This document shows, piece after piece, positions 1 to 5,912 of a stretch of DNA of 6,071 nt. Source of the stretch: Gp13-AA77 sp036521995. Lineage in GTDB: Bacteria > Acidobacteriota > Terriglobia > UBA7540. A model generated the notes under the pieces. That model ran no database searches, was not told the origin of the DNA, and saw only the letters and a list, made by a program, of their open reading frames with translations. Location of the stretch: positions 1 through 6,071 of the forward strand of contig DATDGR010000019.1 in the NCBI GenBank assembly GCA_036521995.1. The letters are read 5' to 3'. Each line of letters starts with the position of its first letter. Position 1 is the first letter of the stretch. The position numbers and the translations under genes are program-made.

Positions 1-123
1 CGCTGCGGTGAGGAACTCTTCCGCCGGTCGCGCCGAAGCTGGTTCGATCGCGTGCTGCTGCGTCGTCCGCCCATGGCCCGGTGTTCCGAATGCGGTTACC
101 GATTTCCAGTCCCCCAAGTGTAG
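1..123 (+). CDS. C-terminal fragment of a small zinc-ribbon-like protein (partial)
   Basis: The frame is open from the first base and ends at TAG 121-123, leaving 40 visible residues. The fragment has a Cys-Gly at residues 2-3, then a basic stretch rich in Arg and Ser with one Trp-Phe, then C-x2-C-G at residues 28-32 and an aromatic/Arg tail. A second C-x2-C-G knuckle after a basic linker, with the remnant of a first Cys-Gly knuckle, fits a short protein that binds one zinc through four cysteines. The first half lies outside the window, so the first cysteine pair cannot be confirmed. Only 12 bases separate its stop from the murJ start, so the two may be co-transcribed. I do not recognise a named family and propose no function. 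The open frame could be accidental, but the knuckle spacing argues against that. Confidence 0.5.
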   Translation, partial: RCGEELFRRSRRSWFDRVLLRRPPMARCSECGYRFPVPQV

Positions 124-135
124 AATCAGCAATTC

Positions 136-1716
136 ATGGCACCTTCCTCCGGCTCCGTGATGCGCCGCATCACCCGCTCCACGGGCATCGTGATGGCGAG
201 TGTCCTGCTGAGCCGGATCCTGGGTTTTCTCCGCGACTGGACCGTGGCTCACCAGATCGGGTCGAACGCCTCCACCGATGCCTACTATGCCGCGTTTACT
301 CTCCCCGACTTTCTGAATTACCTCGTGGCTGGCGGATCGCTCAGCCTGATCTTCATTCCGGTATTCACCAAATACATGGCGGAGGACGCCGAAGAAGAAG
401 CCTGGCATGTGTTCTCCACAGTGCTGACCTTTATGGGGCTGGCGCTTCTGCTGCTGGTGCTGCTGGCGGAGATTCTCGCTCCGCATCTGGTGCGGATCAT
501 CACTCCCGGCTTCAATGCGGTCGAGAAGGGGCGGGTGGTTTTCCTGACGCGGCTGATGTTGCCCGCGCAAGTCTGCTTCTACCTGGGCGGTGTGCTGGCC
601 GCAGTGCAGTATGCCAAGGCCCAGTTCGTGGTGCCCTCACTGGCGCCCATCGTTTACAACCTGGGGATCATTCTGGGCGGTGTTCTGCTTTCTTCGCATC
701 TCGGCATCGGCGGATTCTCGGTGGGCGTCGTGGCCGGAGCTCTCTTCGGCAACTTTGGCCTGCAGATTTACGGCGCGCGGCGTGCCGGAGCGCGATTCCG
801 CCCCAACCTCGATCTGCGGCATCCCGGATTCCGCCTCTTCCTGAGGCTGGCGATCCCCATCATGCTGGCGCTCTCGCTCGTTTTCACCGACGACTGGGTG
901 ATTCGCTGGTTCGGTTCCTACTTGCGCCCCGCCTCCATCACCTGGCTGAATTACGGCAAGACGTTGATGCGCGTGCCGCTGGGCGTGGTGGGCCAGGCCG
1001 TGGGCGTGGCCTCATTTCCTTTCCTGGCTCAGCTCTTTTCCGGCGGCCGCTTCGACGAACTCGCCCGCACGCTCAACTCCACGCTGCGCGGTCTTATCCT
1101 GCTGCTCGTGCCCATCTCAGCTCTGACCATGGCCGAAAGCCGCCCGCTGGTCCGTTTCTTCTTCGCGCACACCAAGCTCGGACCTTCCGATCTCGATGCC
1201 ACCGCGGCCACCCTGGTTCTGTTCTCACTCGGCATGTTCGCCTGGGGCGCGCAGAGCATCGTGGCGCGCGGATTCTACGCCGCGCGCGACACCATCACTC
1301 CCGCCGTCACGGGCACGCTCCTTGCCCTGCTCAACCTTCCGGTCTATTGGCTGCTGGTGCGGCGCTTCGAGCACCTGGGCCTGGCCCTGGCGAGTTCTAT
1401 CGGCATCATCGTTTACACGGCGGTTCTGTTCGGACTACTCGCAACGCGCTTGCCGGGATACGACGTGGGGCCCATCCTCGGGTTCTTCCTCAAGATTGCC
1501 GGCCTCTCGGCGATAAGCGGACTGGCGACCTGGCAGTTTGCGAACTGGCTCGGGACCCGCGTCGGATGGAGCTCGACGCTCGGGGCCTTCCTGGTCCTGC
1601 TTCTGGCGACCTCCGCCGGCCTCCTCGTGGCCATCGCTCTGGCATGGATCGTTGGAGTCGAAGAGCTGCGGGCGCTATTCAAGAAACCTTCTGCCGCTGC
1701 CACTTCCCTAGGCTAG
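136..1716 (+). CDS. murJ: MurJ/MviN lipid II flippase
   Basis: Integral inner-membrane protein of the MOP superfamily that moves undecaprenyl-pyrophosphate-linked lipid II from the cytoplasmic to the outer face for peptidoglycan assembly. The 526 residues are close to the usual length (about 510-530) and show about 14 hydrophobic segments (roughly 18-34, 50-72, 92-118, 134-158, 165-187, 191-213, 235-262, 267-298, 315-334, 355-378, 386-408, 413-435, 446-470, 481-507). Family signatures include SRILGFLRD (26-34), STDAYYAAF (46-54), the SLAP segment (168-171), PLGVVG (281-286) and GFYAARDTITP (379-389). Arg27 and Arg33 match the essential Arg18 and Arg24 of E. coli MurJ; several other cavity charges are replaced (see findings). 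ATG 136 has no Shine-Dalgarno sequence; ATG 160 is an alternative with none either, and both precede the first membrane segment. The stop overlaps that of the convergent tlyA. Family identity is very secure. Confidence 0.95.
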   Translation: MAPSSGSVMRRITRSTGIVMASVLLSRILGFLRDWTVAHQIGSNASTDAYYAAFTLPDFLNYLVAGGSLSLIFIPVFTKYMAEDAEEEAWHVFSTVLTFMGLALLLLVLLAEILAPHLVRIITPGFNAVEKGRVVFLTRLMLPAQVCFYLGGVLAAVQYAKAQFVVPSLAPIVYNLGIILGGVLLSSHLGIGGFSVGVVAGALFGNFGLQIYGARRAGARFRPNLDLRHPGFRLFLRLAIPIMLALSLVFTDDWVIRWFGSYLRPASITWLNYGKTLMRVPLGVVGQAVGVASFPFLAQLFSGGRFDELARTLNSTLRGLILLLVPISALTMAESRPLVRFFFAHTKLGPSDLDATAATLVLFSLGMFAWGAQSIVARGFYAARDTITPAVTGTLLALLNLPVYWLLVRRFEHLGLALASSIGIIVYTAVLFGLLATRLPGYDVGPILGFFLKIAGLSAISGLATWQFANWLGTRVGWSSTLGAFLVLLLATSAGLLVAIALAWIVGVEELRALFKKPSAAATSLG

Positions 1717-2516
1717 GCCAGACCCTGAAGATCGTTCCCGCCGGCATCTACTCCGTCCCAGGTGCCGTGGACGAAGTACTCGGCGTTCCCGGAGGCGCCC
1801 GGAAGCACACTCGGCACCGAGGCGATGCCGGTGAAACCCAGTTCGCCGAGCTTGCAAGCCACGCGCGCGACCGCTTCCTGCCGCAGCTTATCATCGCGGA
1901 CCACACCGCCTTTGCCCACCTGTCCTCGGCCTACTTCAAACTGAGGCTTGGCCAGCACGAGGACCTCCGCCTGGGGTTTGAGCAGCGCCGGAATCACGGG
2001 GAGAATCAAGGTCGCTGAGATGAAGGAAACGTCGACGGTAACTAGATCGATAGGCTCGCCGACGGCGGACCGCTCGAGGTAGCGGGCGTTGGTCTTCTCG
2101 AGCGAGACGACGCGCGGATCGGTGCGCAGCTTCCAGTCAAGTTGATTGGTCCCGGCGTCAACGGCAATAATACGGATTGCGCCCTGCTGCAAGAGGCAGT
2201 CAGTGAAGCCGCCGGTGGAAGCTCCGATATCGAGGCAGACCTTCCCGGCCGGGTTCATGCCAAAGTGGCCCAGAGCCGCTTCCAACTTCAATCCCCCGCG
2301 GCTCACGTAAGGCGGCGCTTCCCCCAGAACCCGGAGCGCAGCCTCTGAGCTCACCAGAGCGCCGCACTTCTCCACCTTCCGCCCGTCCACCAGAATCTGG
2401 CCGGCCAGGATCAGGCCCTGGGCTTTTGGGCGTGATCCAGCGAGTCCCTGTTCGACGAGCAACAGGTCGAGCCGGGTCTTAATTGGCTTCAGGCCCTCAT
2501 TTCCTAACGGGGTCAT
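1713..2516 (-). CDS. tlyA: TlyA-family S4-domain 2'-O-methyltransferase (hemolysin A family)
   Basis: This 267-residue protein has typical TlyA length. Residues about 14-70 form an S4 RNA-binding domain (TRLDLLLVEQGLAGSR). They are followed by SRGGLKLEAAL (72-82) and a Rossmann-type FtsJ-like methyltransferase domain with the SAM-binding loop LDIGASTGGFTDCLLQ (95-110). The K-D-K-E tetrad of rRNA 2'-O-methyltransferases is visible as Lys77, Asp162 (VDVSF), Lys190 (LAKPQFE) and Glu246 (GNAEYF). Mycobacterial TlyA methylates 16S and 23S rRNA ribose and affects capreomycin sensitivity; many homologues are annotated as hemolysins. The target here is inferred only from the family. The frame stays open upstream to 2750, but ATG 2516 is chosen because it clears the end of dxs, gives family length and has GGTGAGG six bases upstream. 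It is probably the last gene of the ispA-dxs-tlyA operon. Its TAG stop overlaps the murJ stop. Confidence 0.93.
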   Translation of the reverse strand: MTPLGNEGLKPIKTRLDLLLVEQGLAGSRPKAQGLILAGQILVDGRKVEKCGALVSSEAALRVLGEAPPYVSRGGLKLEAALGHFGMNPAGKVCLDIGASTGGFTDCLLQQGAIRIIAVDAGTNQLDWKLRTDPRVVSLEKTNARYLERSAVGEPIDLVTVDVSFISATLILPVIPALLKPQAEVLVLAKPQFEVGRGQVGKGGVVRDDKLRQEAVARVACKLGELGFTGIASVPSVLPGASGNAEYFVHGTWDGVDAGGNDLQGLA

Positions 2517-2522
2517 GGAGGG

Positions 2523-2529
2523 CCTCACC
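2523..2529 (-). promoter_or_regulatory. Shine-Dalgarno site that sets the tlyA start
   Basis: On the minus strand the 19-base dxs-tlyA gap contains GGTGAGG, followed by six bases and ATG 2516. The tlyA frame has no stop for another 78 codons upstream, so this site, together with the dxs stop at 2538-2536, is the main reason to place the start here rather than farther upstream. Confidence 0.7.
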
Positions 2530-2535
2530 ACGATC

Positions 2536-4452
2536 TCAGACCCCTCGGATCTGCGAACGAAAATTCGCGCGCGCCGGCGACTCGCCGGCGAAGCTTTCGA
2601 TCCGCTGCACAATGCCGTCCACGTCAAGGCCATATTTGGCGTGGAGCAGGTTGGGCGCGCCGTGCGGGATGATGCGATCGGGTACGGCAATCCGCAGCAG
2701 GCTCGCCGGAATGCGGCGGTCCTGGAGCAAGGTGGCGACTTCCGCCCCAAAACCTCCCGCCTCGGTACCTTCCTCGGCCGTCACCAGGAACTGCTTCTCG
2801 GCCGCGAGGACCGCGATGAGCTCGTGATCGAGCGGTTTCATGAAGCGCGCGTTGATCACGGTGGCGCTCAGGCCTGCGGCCTCAAGCCGGGCCGCGGCCT
2901 CGAGGCAGGGATAGACCATGCTGCCCAGCGCCAGAATAGCGATGTCGCTGCCCTCGCGCAGAATCTCGGCCTTGCCGATCTCGAGCCGGCGGAAATCCTC
3001 TTGCGGCACGCCGAGGCCGTTGCCGCGCGGATAGCGCACAGCTGCGGGACCGCCCAGTTCTACGGCGGTATAAAGCATGTGGCGCAACTCGTTCTCGTCC
3101 TTCGGTGCCATGACCACCATGCCAGGCAATGCCGATAGATAGACCAGGTCATAAAGGCCGTGGTGGGTGGGACCGTCGGCGCCCACGATACCGGCCCGGT
3201 CGAGGGCGAGGGTCACCGGGAGGCGCATCAGGCAGACGTCGTGAACGAGCTGGTCATAAGCGCGCTGCAGAAAAGTGGAGTAGATAGCGGCCACCGGCCG
3301 CTCACCCTCGCAGGCCAGGCCGCAGGCAAACTCCACCGCGTGCTGCTCGGCGATGCCCACGTCAAAAAAGCGATCCGGGAAGCGGCGGGCGAACTCGTCC
3401 AGACCGGTGCCTTCGCTCATGGCGGCGGTGATGGCCACCACGCGGCGGTCGCGCTCGGCCAGCTCGCACATCGCTTTCCCGAAGACACTGGTGTAGGAAG
3501 GCGCCTGGCCGGGAGCCTTGTGGAACGCTCCGGTGGACACGTCGAATTGAGTTACGCCATGATATTTTACCGGGAGCTGTTCGGCCTGCGAATACCCTTT
3601 TCCTTTCTGGGTCACCACGTGCAAAAGCGTGGGACCGTCGTGACTCTTGGCCTTGGCCAGGGCGTGTAGCAGGTCTTCGATGCTATGGCCGTTGATCGGC
3701 CCGCTGTAGTCGAAGCCGAGCTCTTCGAAGACCAATCCCGGGATCAGCAGGGTCTTGGCGGAATCCACGATCTCCTTGGAGAGCCGCAGCAGCCGCGGGC
3801 CCAGGCGCGGCACGGCGAGCATGCGCTTCTCCACTTCTTGAGTGAGCCGGTGGTAGGCCTGACCATGCACGATGCGGTTCAGGTAGCCGGCGATGGCGCC
3901 GACATTGGGCGAGATCGACATCTTATTGTCGTTGAGAATCACCAGCACTTTCTTCTGCAGCGTACCCAGGTTGTTGATGCCTTCAAGCGCCAGGCCGCCC
4001 GTCAAGCCGGCGTCACCCACCACGGCCACCACGTGGAACTGCTCGCCTCTTAGGTCTCGCGCTGCCGCCATGCCGAGCGCGGCCGAAATCGCCGTGCAGG
4101 CGTGTGCCACGTTCAGCGTGTCGTAAGGACTCTCCTCGCGCACTGGGAAACCCGATAGCCCGCCGTATTGCCGGATGCTGGGGAAGCGGTCGCGGCGCCC
4201 GGTCAGGATCTTGTGACCGTAAGCCTGATGGCCCACGTCCCAGACGATTCTGTCCTGTGGGGCATCGAAGGTGTAATGAAGGGCCAGGGTTAGCTCTACG
4301 GCTCCTAGGCTCGAGGCCAAGTGCCCGCCCACCTTCGAAATCACCGAGATGATGTAGTGCCGAAGCTCCTCAGCCACCTGGGGAAGCTCGTGGCGCGGCA
4401 CCTTCTTCAGGTCGGCCGGGGAATTGATCGAAGGGAGATAGCGATATTCCAT
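2536..4452 (-). CDS. dxs: 1-deoxy-D-xylulose-5-phosphate synthase
   Basis: Cytoplasmic thiamine-diphosphate enzyme that condenses pyruvate and glyceraldehyde 3-phosphate to 1-deoxyxylulose 5-phosphate, the entry step of the MEP isoprenoid pathway and a precursor for thiamine and pyridoxal. The 638 residues match the family (about 620-640). Visible landmarks are GGHLASSLG (42-50), DVGHQAYGHKILTGRRD (72-88), the ThDP/metal motif from GDA (146-148) to NDN (174-176), KYHGV (296-300), the catalytic Glu369 in DVGIAEQHA (364-372), STFLQRAYDQ (392-401), DRAGIVGADGPTHHG (418-432) and RYPRGN (473-478), with the transketolase C-terminal domain after about 500. The frame opens at 4533, but ATG 4452 removes 27 unconserved residues and overlaps the ispA stop by one base (TGATG), suggesting translational coupling; AAGG eight bases upstream lies inside ispA. 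The usual GDG is GDA here, and the conserved GHSSTS-like segment reads AHACTA (116-121). The enzyme still looks complete. Confidence 0.96.
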   Translation of the reverse strand: MEYRYLPSINSPADLKKVPRHELPQVAEELRHYIISVISKVGGHLASSLGAVELTLALHYTFDAPQDRIVWDVGHQAYGHKILTGRRDRFPSIRQYGGLSGFPVREESPYDTLNVAHACTAISAALGMAAARDLRGEQFHVVAVVGDAGLTGGLALEGINNLGTLQKKVLVILNDNKMSISPNVGAIAGYLNRIVHGQAYHRLTQEVEKRMLAVPRLGPRLLRLSKEIVDSAKTLLIPGLVFEELGFDYSGPINGHSIEDLLHALAKAKSHDGPTLLHVVTQKGKGYSQAEQLPVKYHGVTQFDVSTGAFHKAPGQAPSYTSVFGKAMCELAERDRRVVAITAAMSEGTGLDEFARRFPDRFFDVGIAEQHAVEFACGLACEGERPVAAIYSTFLQRAYDQLVHDVCLMRLPVTLALDRAGIVGADGPTHHGLYDLVYLSALPGMVVMAPKDENELRHMLYTAVELGGPAAVRYPRGNGLGVPQEDFRRLEIGKAEILREGSDIAILALGSMVYPCLEAAARLEAAGLSATVINARFMKPLDHELIAVLAAEKQFLVTAEEGTEAGGFGAEVATLLQDRRIPASLLRIAVPDRIIPHGAPNLLHAKYGLDVDGIVQRIESFAGESPARANFRSQIRGV

Positions 4453-5375
4453 CAGCGTTGCCTTGTAATCAGATAATGGGCCATCTCGCCCAGGCGCCGG
4501 CCGCGGTCCCCATACGGCGCCAGGGCCGCGCACGCCTCATCCACGAGCCGCGCGGCGATTCGCTGAGATTCTTCCACACCGTGAAGCGCCGGATAGGTTG
4601 ATTTGTGCTGTCTGCCATCCTTGCCCACGGCCTTGCCCAGGGATTCGCTGGAACCGAGGACGTCAAGCAGGTCATCAGCAATCTGAAAGGCCAGTCCGAC
4701 CTTGGCGCCGTAAGCGGAAATACGTTCCAGATCACCTTCGGAGGCTCCCGCGGCCAGAGCGCCCGTGCGCACCGCGGCGCAAATTAACGATCCTGTCTTG
4801 GCGGCGTGAATGTAGTGCAAAGTCACCGAGTCAGGGGGACAGGCCCCCGAGTCCTCCTCCGCATGAGCTGCGGCGGCAAGATCGACGACCTGGCCTCCGA
4901 CCATCCCGCGCGTTCCGACTGCGTGCGCGAGATCCTTCACTAGGCGAGCCTGCCGTTCGGGCGGCGCAAGGCCGGAAGCGGCGACCGTTTCAAAGGCAAG
5001 TGTCAGGAGCGCATCGCCGGCGAGAATGGCCAAAGCCTCCCCAAACACACGGTGATTCGTGGGCTTGCCACGCCGCAGATCATCGTTGTCCAGGGCCGGC
5101 AGGTCGTCGTGGACGAGCGAGTAGGTGTGGATCAATTCCAACGCCGCAGCGAGGCGCAGAAGCGGCCGCTCGTTCGTGCCGAAGAGGCGTCCAGCTTCGA
5201 CGCAAAGGATGGGCCGCAGGCGCTTGCCCCCGGCGAAGACCGAATAGCGCATGGCCCGGTGGATCGACTGCGGGTACTCGTCCTCCGGAGGCAGAATACG
5301 TTGCAGTTCCGCGTCGACATACGTACGTTCGGTTTCGAGGTACTCGTCGATAGTAATGTCAAGCGCGTGGGTCAT
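4452..5375 (-). CDS. ispA: Short-chain polyprenyl diphosphate synthase, probably farnesyl diphosphate synthase
   Basis: Cytoplasmic all-alpha prenyltransferase that adds isopentenyl diphosphate to allylic primers. The 307 residues fit the IspA/CrtE family (about 290-310). In order: FAGGKRLRP (47-55); the first Asp-rich motif DDLPALD (90-96) in the DDx4D form, followed by Arg101-Arg102 and KPTNH; GGQVVDL (160-166); AAKTG (191-195); and the second Asp-rich motif DDLLD (234-238). Tyr85 lies five residues before the first Asp-rich motif. In bacterial type II FPP synthases an aromatic residue here limits the chain to C15, whereas geranylgeranyl synthases usually have a smaller residue such as Met, so FPP is the likelier product; this is inference. 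ATG 5375 is preceded by AGGAAG at short spacing. The stop overlaps the dxs start. Unlike many ispA loci, no xseB is seen immediately upstream; a repeat-bearing gap lies there instead. Confidence 0.94.
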   Translation of the reverse strand: MTHALDITIDEYLETERTYVDAELQRILPPEDEYPQSIHRAMRYSVFAGGKRLRPILCVEAGRLFGTNERPLLRLAAALELIHTYSLVHDDLPALDNDDLRRGKPTNHRVFGEALAILAGDALLTLAFETVAASGLAPPERQARLVKDLAHAVGTRGMVGGQVVDLAAAAHAEEDSGACPPDSVTLHYIHAAKTGSLICAAVRTGALAAGASEGDLERISAYGAKVGLAFQIADDLLDVLGSSESLGKAVGKDGRQHKSTYPALHGVEESQRIAARLVDEACAALAPYGDRGRRLGEMAHYLITRQR

Positions 5376-5459
5376 TCTTCCTAGCCTTGCAGCCTCTATT
5401 CAGAGGCCCGTCCCGACCGGCAACCGGGGCTCGATGATTAGCCGTCTCTCAAAGCCTCC

Positions 5460-5489
5460 ATTTTACCCTGGTTGCAGTTACCATCGAAA
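5460..5489 (-). promoter_or_regulatory. Weak candidate promoter for the ispA-dxs-tlyA operon
   Basis: On the minus strand TAAAAT (5465-5460) differs from the sigma70 -10 consensus by one base. It has a poor -35-like TTTCGA (5489-5484) at an 18-base spacing. It would place the transcript start about 75-80 bases before the ispA ATG. ispA heads the tight cluster, so a promoter is expected somewhere upstream of it, but the -35 match is only three of six. Confidence 0.2.
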
Positions 5490-5529
5490 CGGGCCCGATT
5501 TGAGGGTTCGTTGTGCCCTCTTAGACGTT

Positions 5530-5627
5530 ATTTGAACGCCTTTTGGGGTCTGTTCTTGTGGCTCAAAATGGCGCCGACCCTTTGTTTTCAGCCACATGAC
5601 GGGTTCGTTTCCCTAAGAACATACTTT
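5530..5627 (-). repeat. Diverged direct repeat, copy A
   Basis: The core 5573-5610 aligns without gaps to 5814-5851, with 32 of 38 positions identical; it includes GCCGACCCTTT and TGACGGGTTCGTTT. Weaker similarity reaches left to ATTTGA (5530-5535) and TTTTGG (5541-5546), and right to about 5627. On the minus strand the core reads KRTRHVAENKGSAPF and then meets a stop (TGA, 5567-5565). A short hairpin GGGTC/GACCC (5546-5550 with 5576-5580) precedes TTTGTTTT on the plus strand. It may be a dispersed intergenic element or the remains of a coding repeat. Confidence 0.6.
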
Positions 5628-5761
5628 TCCGGTTTACGCGTGGCAATGGCGGCTGCCAGGCCCGCCGGCCCTCCATAGATCCTTTGAGACCTTGATCCCA
5701 ATCTGCCAGTCCCCTGGCGGACAATCCAGCTTTCCTGCCTCGAGGCGCCGTCAGGTCCGGA

Positions 5762-5868
5762 ATTTGACCTTTTCGAGCTCATTTTGGAGGTCGGTTTCAC
5801 GCCTTTCCATGAAGCCGACCCTTTATTTTCAACAAGATGACGGGTTCGTTTCGCCAAAACACATCTTT
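5762..5868 (-). repeat. Diverged direct repeat, copy B
   Basis: Second copy, with core 5814-5851, 241 bases to the right of copy A and in the same orientation. On the minus strand the core reads KRTRHLVENKGSASW and stays open through to KRSN at 5773-5762; the related KRRSN of copy A lies at 5544-5530. The arm spacing between the TTTTGG element and the core is exactly 40 bases in both copies, although the bases between are only partly alike. The plus strand folds into the hairpin listed at 5789-5830. Confidence 0.6.
5789..5830 (+). terminator. Intrinsic-terminator-like hairpin with T-rich tail
   Basis: GGTCGGTTTCA (5789-5799) pairs with TGAAGCCGACC (5810-5820) over 11 base pairs with a single G-U wobble and a 10-base loop. 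It is followed at once by CTTTATTTTC. This is the geometry of a rho-independent terminator for plus-strand transcription. No plus-strand gene precedes it, so what it would terminate is unknown. On the minus strand the same stem lacks a T-tract. Confidence 0.4.
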
Positions 5869-5912
5869 GCGCCTCTTCAAAACCCGCCCCGGGCTGAGCG
5901 TCGCCTGTCGGT

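Noticed and set aside
81..2018. A 645-codon open frame spanning murJ and the end of tlyA on the plus strand
   Set aside because: Its translation is rich in Arg, His, Gly and Ala with no domain, and it runs through two certain genes. It is an out-of-frame opening caused by high GC at third positions.
2571..2590. CGCCGGCG repeated around a two-base spacer near the dxs end
   Set aside because: It lies in the dxs C-terminal coding sequence and is explained by GC-rich codons; no T-tract follows.
2517..2750. N-terminal extension of tlyA to 2750
   Set aside because: It overlaps the conserved C-terminal coding part of dxs in another frame and would add 78 residues to a family of about 270.
2515..4352. 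Several plus-strand open frames opposite dxs and the start of tlyA
   Set aside because: They are antisense to well-conserved Dxs and TlyA sequence and show no recognisable family or ribosome-binding site.
4453..4533. N-terminal extension of dxs to 4533
   Set aside because: The extra 27 residues are Pro/Gly/Arg-rich, lie inside ispA and do not resemble Dxs N-termini; ATG 4452 gives normal length and a TGATG junction.
5703..5720. Hairpin CTGCCAG-TCCC-CTGGCGG
   Set aside because: A seven-bp stem with a tight loop, but no T-tract follows on either strand and nothing nearby depends on it.
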